Origin: Penium margaritaceum
Lineage: Eukaryota; Streptophyta; Zygnematophyceae; Desmidiales; Peniaceae
Assembly: GCA_023375785.1 (NCBI GenBank)
Contig: SZWC01000845.1
Span: 80,629-144,628 of the forward strand
DNA: 64,000 nt
Direction of reading: 5' to 3'
The first letter of the stretch is position 1, and the number at the start of each line of letters is the position of its first letter. Below are positions 10,312 through 20,045 of the stretch, piece after piece. Below the pieces are notes generated by a model, which worked only from the letters and a program-made list of their open reading frames with translations, was not told where the DNA came from and made no database searches. A program made the position numbers and the translations under genes.

Positions 10312-11328
10312 CTAAATCCGCCAATCCTGCGTCTCCATTGGTCCCTTCCGGCCTGATTTCTCCGCGCCTGCTTCCCCCGGCTTCTTCTTTGTTTCGGGTA
10401 CCGTTCCTGTCAGACCACGCGCCTGCCTGTCATCCTGCTCCGCTTTCATCGCCTGAAACAGCGTAAGGTTTTCTTCATCGTACACGGGCGGTTCCCGATC
10501 CCAACTGTCCGGCGCAGGGAAGAGGCGGAGGATTCCCACCGCGTGCAGTTCGTCTTCATCCCATCGGTCCCGCAACCCGATTTCCGGGGGTCCTCCATGT
10601 CGCTTGCCTCGCTCCTTGCGAACCTCAGTCATCTCCGCCTCCGACCATCGTGGTAGCGCGGCCTCAGGTAGCCGCGGCAGGCCTGGTCCACTTGCAATAG
10701 GCCGATCCTGCTCATCTTCCTGTGACTCGCTGAGCTCAGAGATCACCACTGCCCCCGCTTCTCTTTTTGCCGCAGCTATCGTGCTGCTAGCTCCTGTCAT
10801 TTTGCCGCGTACAGCCGCGGTGCCGCTGTGCCCAAAGAGGGGTCGAAGTTGGGTTGGGACTAATTCAACCGGCATTGGCACGCTGCTGAACACCGTCATG
10901 AGCAGTTCCGTTGCTCGGGCCACGTCCTGTTGGGCCTGTGCCAGTTGTACAGGGTCGATGCTGGAGGGAGTGTCCTGTGCTTGGCGGCGCGGCTTGCTGC
11001 GTTTAGCGGGAGGTTCGACAGCGGCCCCACCTTCCATCGGTTGCTTGCCTTCATCTCGCTGGCGGGATGTTGGCGTGGTCTCCGCGGATGGTGCGGGACC
11101 ACCCGCGGCCTGCTTTTTGAGCGGTGTAGCTACGTGGTTGGCCGAGGCGACATGAGATGGGACAGCTTGTTCACCGGTGGCCGCCGATGCTGCAATCCTG
11201 CGGGCTGCCTTCTGGAGCTTGGCGTGCCTCTTGGGTGTGGCTGCAGACAGTGCAAGGCTCGGCTTATCCCTCTGTCCTTCCTTTTTGACTGGTGCCGCTC
11301 CTAGGTGGATTCGCACAGCTGCGCGCAT
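10312..11328 (-). CDS. Gy1 unrecognised ORF, charged and low-complexity (338 codons)
   Basis: An open frame just upstream of integrase on the element strand. The N-terminal half is basic and A/P/T-rich, with KR-rich patches that could act as nuclear localisation signals. The middle holds a short predicted helix (PVQLAQAQQDVARATELLM). The C-terminal half is acidic and R/E-rich, ending in a basic tail. I recognise no catalytic motif or known retroelement domain. It might be a structural or linker part of a long polyprotein. Its position between RNase H and integrase is not the normal Gypsy layout. Confidence 0.4.
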   Translation of the reverse strand: MRAAVRIHLGAAPVKKEGQRDKPSLALSAATPKRHAKLQKAARRIAASAATGEQAVPSHVASANHVATPLKKQAAGGPAPSAETTPTSRQRDEGKQPMEGGAAVEPPAKRSKPRRQAQDTPSSIDPVQLAQAQQDVARATELLMTVFSSVPMPVELVPTQLRPLFGHSGTAAVRGKMTGASSTIAAAKREAGAVVISELSESQEDEQDRPIASGPGLPRLPEAALPRWSEAEMTEVRKERGKRHGGPPEIGLRDRWDEDELHAVGILRLFPAPDSWDREPPVYDEENLTLFQAMKAEQDDRQARGLTGTVPETKKKPGEAGAEKSGRKGPMETQDWRI

Positions 11329-11385
11329 CCGCGTCCCTTCTACCCTTGCCTACTCTGTTCCATCCGCGGCTTCCCTTTTAGCTGT

Positions 11386-11922
11386 CTATTCCTTTGCCAC
11401 TGTAGTTCCCTCAGTCGCTCCCGCCTCTGCTGTGGTTGCTGCTTCTGCCGCTCTTGCGGATGCGCTCACTACAGCTTTAGCTGCTGCCTGTTTGGCGGCT
11501 TCCTCTCTCTTTGCTGCCACCTCCTGCTCTACCGTTGTTTCACCCTCTTGGGACGCGTGCTCGATTTCCACCATCTTTGTTTCTTCCTTGAGTTCTGTGG
11601 CTACATCGTCCGCGATTGCCTCGGCCTCCCTCCGCTGTTCTTCCTTTTCCTGCTGCCATATTGCCTGTAGCTTGTTCCGCGTCTGGGTGAGCTCGGGAGA
11701 GTCCCCGAGGAAGTTCTGGGCCTCCTCTGCTTCCGTGAGGACGCAATTCTTTTCTTCCTGGCATACATCGACGGCCTCCCATGCCCAGTGGCGTAGGGCC
11801 TCCTCTTTTAGTGGCTGGCCCACTACTCGCAGTGCCTTCCCCAGTTCCTCCGCCACCGCGATTGCGATCCTTTGGCGGATTCCTCCTTCCCGGGTCAAAT
11901 GCCAACACTTCTCGATGGCCAC
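11386..11922 (-). CDS. Gy1 unrecognised ORF, alanine/glutamate-rich coiled coil (178 codons)
   Basis: The frame is strongly helical in composition. An initial region rich in W and L (HLTREGG ... ALRHWAWEAVDVCQEEKN) is followed by a long E/K/A heptad-like stretch (residues ~80-160), typical of a coiled coil. No enzymatic motif was seen. It lies in the block between the second protease module and integrase, next to the other unrecognised frames. A self-assembly role, gag-like or otherwise, is possible but unproved. Confidence 0.4.
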   Translation of the reverse strand: MAIEKCWHLTREGGIRQRIAIAVAEELGKALRVVGQPLKEEALRHWAWEAVDVCQEEKNCVLTEAEEAQNFLGDSPELTQTRNKLQAIWQQEKEEQRREAEAIADDVATELKEETKMVEIEHASQEGETTVEQEVAAKREEAAKQAAAKAVVSASARAAEAATTAEAGATEGTTVAKE

Positions 11923-12031
11923 GTACCAGCCGTCGTTCTATCATTCTGCTTTGGAGAGGTGTGCAAGATCTTTGGCCGCGTGCCGCGCTTCCCACCTAAT
12001 GGCAATGGCCTGTAACAGGTAACTCCCCCCT

Positions 12032-12636
12032 CTATGCTTTTGCCCCAAACTTCATGCGCGGTGCCTCCTCCGTTCCCGGTGGCATCTGGTAGGCATGGTA
12101 GATGGCGAGGGCTCGGGCTCGTTCCTGGAGCAGGTGCACGTAGCGCCGTGTGAGGTCTTTGTTCTGGTCGCGGCGTACCTGAAGCCACCACTCGTGGGCG
12201 ACGTTCACCGAGCGATCTGGATGCTCCATGTCGAGGAATGCCGCCACACCCGTCATGTTAGGGGCTTGTTCCGGATGCGCGTTGAGAACGTCGTGGAGCG
12301 CCAAAATAAGACACTCTGCACCTGCCGTCCTTCTTGCCCAAGGCCCAAGGCAGCTTTCGCCGCGCCCTTCAGGGCCATTTGCCAGTTCTTCTCAAAGAGA
12401 GAGTGCGCTACTTCCGCACCGACTGCCATCGGTAATTCCTCCTGTAGGTGCGTGATGACACTGCTGACTATTTCTAGCAGGCGAGTGACCCTGGGTTGAT
12501 CACCGCTATCACCCGAGCTTTCCTCCTCCAAGGTGGTGAGCGCACCCTCCATGATTGTTCCGGCCCTGAGCATTGGTTTCGGTGTTCCGTGTACCGGGTT
12601 TCCTTGTGAGTCTAGTGGGGAGGAAGAATGCGCCAT
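12032..12636 (-). pseudogene. Gy1 unrecognised helical ORFs after the second protease module
   Basis: Two partly overlapping frames are visible. 12253-12636 reads MAHSSSPLDSQ and then a helical stretch (RVTRLLEIVSSVITHLQEEL ... SLFEKNWQMALKGAAKAAL). 12032-12304 reads ALHDVLNAHPEQ ... DRSVNVAHEWWLQVRR ... RYVHLLQERARALAIYHAY. Both are rich in helix formers with conserved-looking aromatic residues, unlike low-complexity filler. I recognise no family. They precede the coiled-coil ORF. Confidence 0.4.
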
Positions 12637-13089
12637 CGGCGCGAAAGGAACCAGTGGCGGAGATGCGCCTGATGGTGCTATTGCTGCTGGGGAAGGAAGG
12701 AGCAGGGCCGGATGCCGGGGGTGCAGCAGGCGACATTGTTGGTGCAGTTGCTGCTGCCAGGGATGTGGAAGGACCCGATGCCTGAGGTGCTTCAGGCGGC
12801 GCTACTGATGCAACCATCGCTGCAGAAGGATCGGATGACTGCGGGGCGCTGGGTGGTGGTGCCGCTATCGTGGGTGGAGCGGAGCGTCCTGTGCCAGTCA
12901 TGGATGCCGTAGTCTGGTTCGTGGGGTATCGCCGGATGTGACGTCTCGTGGTGCCGCCACCCCCCCTATTTGGAGGCGCGGACCCCGCGCTGGAGGGACG
13001 AGCCATCGCGGATGCTGTGCTGTGGTCTACTCCTGAGCTTCTCGTGACACGGCGTGTAAGCTGAGTGCCGGTTCCAAGTGGGGCAAGGA

Positions 13090-14330
13090 CCATGGGTGTA
13101 GAGACAGAGAGCGGTCGAGGTGAAGTGAAAAGGGGAGTGAACAAACGGACACCGGAATCTGAAGTGAGACTGAGGATGCCAGCGCCGAGCAATGTATCCG
13201 CTTGCCGCGGCGTGAGCCAATCCGCCGCCAAAATCATGTCATAGTTGCGCATGTCACAGACCTGGACTGTGTGTGGTGCATGAACGTTGGCGACCTGCAT
13301 GGGAAGAGCCGCGATCTGGCCGATGGGTGCATCGACGGTGCCAGTGGAAATAGAGAAGCGGAGTCGGGTGGGTTCGAGGAGGTGATGGATGTTCCAGACG
13401 CCGACCATCCGCAGCGCGATGGTGGTGTGTGTGGCACCGGTGTCCACAATGGCCATGAACTTGCAGCCGCACACCCAGACGTAGCACCATGCCACGTGGA
13501 CCGTATCGGGTGTTGGCGGACCGTGGATCAGCGGGGCAGGGGCCCATGTGCATGGCGCGCGGCCAGCGTCATCCCGGACGCGGGAGTGTGTTGTGAGGAT
13601 TGCGTGGGCCACCATGCGGGCGCCCGCGGCGCGGTTGGTGGTGCATGAGAGGTGGATGCCAACTGGAGAGAGGGAGGGGTTGAAGGAGGAAAAGAGAGTC
13701 TGGAGACGATCTGCAAACGCTGGGGAGTGAAGAAGGAAGTCCACTAGGGAAAGAGGATGTCGTGCGTCAAGGAGAGGAGAGGNCACGAACTTGCGGCCGC
13801 ACACCCAGACGTAACACCATGCCACGTGGACCGTATCGGGCGTTGGCGGACCGTGGATCAGCGGGGCAGGGGCCCATGTGCATGGCGCGCGGCCAGCGTC
13901 ATCCCGGACGCGGGAGTGTGTTGTGAGGATTGCGTGGGCCACCATGCGGGCGCCCGCGGCGCGGTTGGTGGTGCATGAGAGGTGGATGCCAACTGGAGAG
14001 AGGGAGGGGTTGAAGGAGGAAAAGAGAGTCTGGAGACGATCTGCAAACGCTGGGGAGTGAAGAAGGAAGTCCACTAGGGAAAGAGGATGTCGTGCGTCAA
14101 GGAGAGGAGAGGGAGTGGGAGTGGGAGACAACGGAGGAGGGGAGGTGTCAACCGGGACGGTGGAGGGATGGCGGCGGCGTGCCTACGGCAAGGAAGAGCG
14201 AGGGGGAAGGTGTGCCGCAATCTCTTCCAGTGTCCATCCGCGGATCGTGGGGTTGAATCGTCGGGCAAGCTGGAGGCCGGTGGCAGGGAGAGCCGGCAGG
14301 GTTTCCGCTGGACCCGGGTGCGCAGCAGGT
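13090..14330 (-). pseudogene. Gy1 second pre-protease plus retropepsin module
   Basis: The stretch encodes a helical pre-protease segment (SLVDFLLHSPAFADRLQ ... GIHLSCTT) followed by a retropepsin-like domain with IVDTGATHTT as the active-site loop and a later DMILAADWL strand typical of these proteases. It resembles, at modest identity, the protease module ahead of RT at 16150-17000: SVNFFDFLRIHPELAPRL ... GISLTCTT and a matching WICGRKF/WVCGCKF lead-in. It is therefore a diverged paralogue placed after RNase H. A P/S/T/A-rich linker follows. A single N at 13783 separates two near-identical ~330-bp stretches (13453-13782, 13784-14112), probably a contig-overlap artefact. Confidence 0.75.
13453..14112. 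other. Near-identical ~330-bp pair around a single N (assembly join)
   Basis: The sequence before the N at 13783 and the sequence after it are nearly the same for about 330 bp, with only a few substitutions (gtagcacc/gtaacacc, tcgggtgt/tcgggcgt). A lone N exactly at the boundary suggests two contig ends that overlap but were joined without merging. A real tandem duplication is less likely. Confidence 0.7.
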
Positions 14331-14388
14331 TCCAGTTCCGATAGGAGTTGGTGTGTGACCGCGTATTCTGCGTCCGTGAACTCTCTGG

Positions 14389-16605
14389 CTACACCCTCTC
14401 ACTAGGGTTAAGTGTCCGCTGGGAAAGGGACCAGCCTGGAAGGGGAGTTCGGAAGGCTTTCCAGCGGGTCCACTGACGATGGCCAATCCACGAAGGGGAG
14501 TGGGCTGAGAGCGTCGGCGTTGCGGTTGGCGAGCCTGGCTGGTACTTGATCCTCATGTTATAGCCTTGCAAAAGAAGGGCCCACTTTGCCAATATGCCCT
14601 CATGATTCTGGGTTGTGAGAAGCCATTGCAGCGCTTGATGGTCGGTAAGGACAGTGAAAGGCTTGCCATTCTTGATGTAGTCACGGAAGTGCTGGAGTGC
14701 CCACTGCACAACCAAACATTCACCCTTTACTGGTGGATGATTCCGCTCCCCGTCCGTGAGTGCCCGACTGGCGTACGCGATCACCCGTTGGACCGGATCT
14801 TGGACCGCCTGTGATAGCATGGCGCCAAGGCCTTCCCGGGACCAGTCGCTGGTAATGGAGAAGGGAAGATTGAAGTTGGGGAACTCCAGCATGGGAGCGG
14901 TGACCAGCCGATGCTTGATCTCAGCCCAGGCAGCGGCGCACTCTGCTGTCCACTCAAAGGGGATGTCCTGATGAGTCAGCTGTTGTAGTGGGCGGATGAT
15001 GCAAGCATGGTCACGGACGAACTTGCGGTAGAAGGAAATGAAGCCGAGGAAGATTTTGACTTGTCCCGCCATAGTGGGCTGGCGCCATTCTTGGACGGCA
15101 GCTATCTTGGCCGCGTCCGTCTTAATACTGTCGGCGCTCATAACGAACCCCAAGAATTCCATCTCCGCGGCGCTGATGGAACACTTGGCAGCTTTCAGCT
15201 TGAGATTGGCAACACGGAGGGCAGCAAAAACAGCGGTGAGGGAGGAAAAGAGATCCGCAAAGCTGTGGGCTGCAACCATAATGTCATCGATGTAACAACT
15301 CACATTAGGGATACTGTGGAGGGTGGTGTCCATGACGCGCTGGAATGTTGCACTGGCATTGTGGAGGCCAAAGGGCATGCGCGTGAAGGCGTAGAGACCC
15401 TCTGGAGTGACGAAAGCGATCTTGGCCATGGAGTCCTTGTGCATGGGGACATCGTGGAAAGCTGCTTTGAGGTCTAGCTTCGCGAACCATCCGCGTCCCT
15501 GCTGGCGCTCCTGGATGTCAACGATAAGTGGCATGGGGTAGGCATCCTCTTCCGTCACTTTGTTGAGATCGCAAAAGTCAACGCAGAACCGCTTAGACCC
15601 ATCCGGTTTGCCTATAATGACCAGGTTAGCTTGCCAGGGACTGACGACAGGGAAGATGACTCCCTGAGCCTTTAATTCCGTGAGACCCTCGTTGATGATC
15701 TGTTCTTGGTCAGGTAGGATCCGGCGGACTTTTTGTTTGATGGCGGGAGCTGTGCCGGTGTTGATGACATGGAAGGCGTTGACAGCTCCAAGTTCCGTCG
15801 CGGAGCCAGCGGAGATGTCCGCGAAAGAGTCTAGGAGGTCACAGAAGTCTTGTTTCTGTGCTGGTGAGAGGCGAGGGTGCAGGATGTGGTCCCAGCGCGG
15901 GGGTGGAGTTGGAAGTGGATCGCGGATGGGATAAAATTCCTCGTCGTCCTCCAGGGGGTGGCCCTGGCCGAATGCCTGCTCGCTGTGCTGCCATAACCCA
16001 AGAAGGTTAGTGGGTACTCCTGGTTCCACCTGGTCCACGGAGAGTTCTCGCCATTCGTTGACAGGAACCTGTTCCGTGTCAAGATCGGTTTCCGCAGAGG
16101 TCTGGCTGAACTGGGGGCGGGTGAGTGAATCTTCTTGTTTGGTATCCAAGAGAGAGAAGAGCGCACCGCCGGTCACTGGCATCGTCACCCGGTCACCCAC
16201 CGTGATGAGGGCGTATTCCTGGGTTCCTGTGGCGGATGTAAGCTGCATCACACCCAGGGAGAATAGAAGGTTGACCTGGCGCAGAAGGAGGTAGTCCATG
16301 CCCAGGAGAACGTCGTAGATTCGGGCATGCGTGATCTGCACGTCTACTTGCTCATGGAGAGATCCCACCTGTATTGGCAATCCACACACTTCTTCATCCC
16401 CAAAGTCCATCCCGCCCACCACGTTGCTGAATAACCGACGTGTAGGAAGAATGCGATCTGTCCATCCGACCAGGCAGAGGACGCGGAGGGCCACCGTGGT
16501 ATGGGTTGTGCCAGTGTAGATGATGGCAAGAAATTTCCGGCCACAGATCCAGACCACACAGCAGGCAACCTCATAGTGACGATCATCGTGGAGGGGTGGT
16601 TCCAA
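14389..16605 (-). pseudogene. Gy1 pol: protease, reverse transcriptase and RNase H
   Basis: A 738-codon open frame. The retropepsin-like domain covers roughly residues 15-140 (LAII...THTTVALRV, then IYDVLLGMDYLL). RT covers ~300-490, with KPDGSKRFCVDFCDLNKVT, AYPMPLI, FAKLDLKAAFHDVPM, FTRMPFGLHNASATFQ and the catalytic YIDD at 438-441. RNase H covers ~583-690 (FSITSDWSREGLGAMLSQ ... AYASRAL ... TVLTDHQALQWL). This is the typical Ty3/Gypsy order and the best evidence for the family assignment. The enzymes copy element RNA into cDNA in virus-like particles. Upstream lies gag; downstream, unexpectedly, a second protease module precedes integrase. Confidence 0.93.
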
Positions 16606-16608
16606 AGG

Positions 16609-17130
16609 CTACGGAGCCCAACCCCAGTCCACTTCTTCTGTGGTCAAAGCCGGTGGTGTCTCTGCTAAAATCCGTCGGGTGTTTTGGGTGCCATGTGGCA
16701 GAGTGGTACACGTGAGCGAGATACCAACGGCCTGGAGGCAATTATTGGCCCTGGTGAATTCCTCCTTGAGGCGCGGAGCCAGTTCAGGATGAATGCGGAG
16801 GAAGTCAAAGAAGTTGACAGACGCAATGGGTGTGGAGAAGAGCATTTCCACCAGGTCTGGAGAATCTGCGGCAGCAGGGGAAGTGGCAGGGGGGGTCGGG
16901 AGAGCGGATGGGGTGGCCGCCGCGGGTAGACCATCTACTGGCCCTGGGTTTATAGTGCGGCGCTTTTCAGGGAGGCGCACCGAACGGGCTGCCAGTGCCT
17001 CCTGGAGCCGGTCCTCGATAGCTTCTGCCTATCGGCGCAGGTCACTCTGCAGCCGCACGGCCGCCTACATGTCCCATCCGTGGAGCCCGATTGTGCGAGC
17101 CTGCGTGATGAGTGCCGCTTCCTCCGGAGT
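16609..17130 (-). pseudogene. Gy1 pre-protease segment
   Basis: Frames here encode a P/A-rich linker and the helical segment DLVEMLFSTPIASVNFFDFLRIHPELAPRLKEEF (split: DLVEMLF, then SVNFFDFLRIHPELAPRL) and GISLTCTTLPHG, which leads into the protease of 14389-16605. The same kind of segment precedes the second protease module near 14000-14330, so pre-protease and protease were duplicated as a unit. Function unknown; it has no match I recognise among standard Gypsy domains. Confidence 0.55.
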
Positions 17131-17269
17131 GGGAGGCACCTCTGTAGTTTCGTGTTCAGCCATGGGCAAGCCCAGTTTAGCATTGCGTGCACCGGCGGGG
17201 GAATCCGTAGTTGCTTGAGGGTTTGGGAGGAGGCCTTGTCCCGTCTGGGCCTGGCTGGGTGGGAGAGGG

Positions 17270-17460
17270 TGAAGTTGCTGCTGCTGGTGCTGCGGCTGTT
17301 GTTGCTGCTGCGGCTGCTGCTGCGGATCTGGCCATGGCTGGTTGTAGTACTGGTGCCACTGCTAGACCATGGGGTCGTGGGGGATGGGGTCAGGGCGCGG
17401 AGTTGCCTGTCGTTTGCGAGGACAGTCTCGTGCAATATGTTCTAGGCTTTGGTAGGTATA
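17270..17460 (-). pseudogene. Gy1 gag C-terminus: zinc-knuckle-like motif and Q-rich tail
   Basis: On the element strand, near 17405-17450, a short frame reads ACYTYQSLEHIARDCPRKRQ, which has the spacing and context of a CCHC zinc knuckle (..G/LEHIARDCP). It is followed by a Q/P-rich run encoded by ctg/cgg microsatellite units at about 17275-17335. Zinc knuckles of gag bind element RNA during packaging. Confidence 0.6.
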
Positions 17461-17475
17461 GCAAGCCCTGGGCTT

Positions 17476-18216
17476 CTACTGCTGCGAGGGCTGGTTTTCT
17501 GTGGCGGGCGGTGCGTGGGTTTCTCCTCCCTGATGTTGGCGAGTAGAGCGCTGACGAGTGGATATAGCGGTAGTGTCTTGCACCGCGTCCTGGAGAGAGC
17601 GATAGCGATCAGCGATCATGAGACTGCTGACCTCGTCACGGAGCGCGCAGATCAGGTTATGCAGGAGGACACACAGCGGAAGGCCTTCTCCTTGCGGATT
17701 CTTGGCCACATAAGCCCAGGTAAGGAACTGATCCACGAATCGGCGGATGTCATCATCCTTGCGCATTACTTCCTTCTCAATCTTCCACAGTACTTCCTCC
17801 TTTGTCAAATGCTTGAAGTGCTCAATGAGGGCGTCGCCAAAATCATCGAAGGGTGGGAAAGGTGCGCGCGCACTGTACCAGTCAGTTGCAGCCCCTTGAA
17901 GATGGAGTTTCGCGATGGCAAGACAGAGGTCTAGTGGGATTCGGCCAATACTGGTATAGAGGGTAATCTGTTTGAGCCAGACCCAGGGATCTTCCTCTGG
18001 GGCACCCTTAAAAGAATCCAGCCGCGGGAGGTTTGTAGGTTCTGAGCGGATGTACAGCAGCTGAGGTACAATACTGCGGTTAGTCATCAATGTAGTCACA
18101 GCAGTTGGAGGGTGAAGATTGGCAGACTGGGTCGCAGAGTAGCCAGCATGGTGGGCTTGTGCCGAGGGTTGTATCGTGGCCACCTGAGGGCCTAGGTGCA
18201 CGTATGGCTGGTGCAT
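17476..18216 (-). pseudogene. Gy1 gag capsid-like domain
   Basis: A 246-codon frame with the retrotransposon gag pattern: P-R-L-D-S-F-K-G followed by DPWVWLKQITLY, CLAIAKLHLQGAATDWYSA (the conserved A-x-x-x-L-x-G-x-A-x-x-W-Y/W signature), then FDDFGDALIEHFKHL and a helical C-terminal half. Gag forms the particle shell. The region upstream is P/Q-rich and the zinc-knuckle-like motif lies just downstream. Confidence 0.85.
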
Positions 18217-18229
18217 GTGCCAAGAGGGA

Positions 18230-19660
18230 ACTGGCAGTGAGGTAAGGTGCGGAGAAGAATGTCATCCGAAGGGGCGGGGCCGGATGACCCTGCGTCTGTG
18301 GTGCCATTAGCTGAGGCGTCCAATAGGTCTATGTGGTGGGGATCGCAGCAGCATTGGTGACTGTAGCTGGTGGCAACGGGAGGGGATGGATTGCTGCTCC
18401 TGCAAGGTGTTGACCTCCCATCATCTGTGGCAGCGGTGGGTGCAGGTGACCTTGTGGCAGTGGCGGAACCTGCGATATCGGTGGTGGCATCTGGGGAATT
18501 ACACTGGCTGGCATGGTTCCGCCCAGCTGCGGCAGATGAAGCTGTTGGTGGGTTTGGGCGGAGTATTGGGGTGGTGGCGGTGCCCCTTGGGGCAGCGGTG
18601 GCTGCGCGCCAGGCACAAAAGGCTGCTGACTCAATCCTACCTGTGTAATGCCTACCCACTGTGTCTGCGGAGTTGGCTAAGGGAACGGACTGGTCGCTGG
18701 GGGATGCATCGAGGTCATGCCTCCATGGGACTGCTACTGGTGCACAGTTGGCTGGATGCCGTGAGGCTAGATCGCCGTACTTCCTTGGGCGGCGCCTCCA
18801 AAGGACTGCATCCCATGTGGTGGACGCGGTGTCACCACGGGGTGTTGTACCGCGGTCCCTGCTTGCGACGGTGCCGTCACCTGTTGGGACCAGTAGCAAG
18901 TATGCTGCGTGTCCATCGTGGGCACCACAGTTCCAGCCGGCGTGGTACCCGTCTGTGCGTGTGGTGGATTCACCTACTGCGGCGGCATGCTCATTGCAGG
19001 ATGCCTTGTCACCGGTGGCTGCGGCGACGTCCCTGCCTGCATCGCTCCCCCATATGTCGGTGGCGGATTTACAGGTAGCTGGGTTATTCCCCCCACCAGA
19101 AGAACCACGGCTACCACCGGCATCATTCCAGCGGACAAGGGCACCTGTGGAGCCTACTGCTGGTTCACGGGTTGTGTGGAATCCTGGACCATAGGGGGTG
19201 TCGATGGGCCCACTTGCATGGTTTCCAGGTTTTATTGCTGCGGGTGCATCGCCGTCTGCTGCGGACCTAGCACCGGGGTTTGTGCCTTTCCATCCGCCTG
19301 CTCCGACCCAACAAGCTGTGGTGGCGGATCCATCCCCAGCTGCCCGTCCTGCACGGAAGCCGTGTTCCCTGCTGAGGCGGCGCTGACCCACGGCTGCTGC
19401 TGTGCCACCAGCTGTTGCTCGCCCAACGTGGAGTATTCCTGGGACCCATGTTCTCCATGTTGTGCCTCCTCGGGCGGCGGATGCATCATGGGTGATGAGT
19501 GCTGTAGCAATGGGTTGGCCGCCATTGCTGGATGCTGCCTGCCACGGCGTTGGTAGACCAGTCTGCAGTAGACTTTGATCTCTCTACCAGCGGAGTGCTG
19601 TTCGGATGATGGTGGGGGATCGGCGAACCATGGCAGTGACGTGACCACAGCCTCCCGCCC
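18230..19660 (-). pseudogene. Gy1 gag N-terminal P/Q-rich region
   Basis: Low-complexity frames rich in P, Q, H and G occupy this stretch, for example 18329-18634 (FVPGAQPPLPQGAPPPPQ) and 19232-19648 (WFADPPPSSEQ ... LLQHSSPMMHPPPEEAQ). They precede the capsid-like domain. Several other long frames on both strands (for example 18192-19391 and 18909-19556) are composition-driven shadows. Extended N-terminal regions of this kind are known in some large Gypsy elements. Confidence 0.5.
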
Positions 19661-20045
19661 CTCCGATTCATGCTAGAATTGGCTCGATCCTCGGCTGCTA
19701 TGGCTGGAGATGGTCTCTACTTCCACACTCTCGCCCAGAGCGGCCATGATACGTCGCCAGTACAACTGTTCCAGCCAGTGGGTCACCCGACGGTGTTGAA
19801 CGAGTGGATCAGAGCCGGGAGAGGAGCTGACTGGGGTGCGGGACAGTACAGGAGAGGAGTCTTGACCGCCTACGTAGGTGACAGCGCGGCGCGGCAGGAA
19901 GTACCTAACTGATGACTGCTGCTATCGTCGCCTGAAGTCTTGATACACGAAGCTTGCTGCCGACATCAATGACTGATCTGAAAGGCGCCTGCAGTTCCGC
20001 TGAAAAAAGAGCAAGGAACAGTCCACGCTCACCGCACCATGACAC
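19661..20045 (-). other. Gy1 leader and possible primer-binding site
   Basis: The untranslated leader lies between the 5' LTR and gag. Six bases inside the LTR the element strand reads TGGTGCGGTGAGCGTGG (complement of 20023-20039). It starts with TGG, as expected for pairing to a tRNA 3' CCA end. I could not identify the tRNA by eye, so this assignment is weak. No other structure was seen. Confidence 0.35.

Noticed and set aside
11177-12022. 281-codon plus-strand ORF rich in A/S within Gy1
   Set aside because: Antisense of the alanine/glutamate coiled-coil ORF; serine/alanine composition is the expected mirror.
18192-19391. 399-codon minus-strand ORF in Gy1, and long plus-strand ORFs 18909-19556 and 18386-19078
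   Set aside because: G/A/T- or C/W-rich frames produced by the GC-rich, Q/P-coding gag region; no domain pattern and in conflict with the gag frames.
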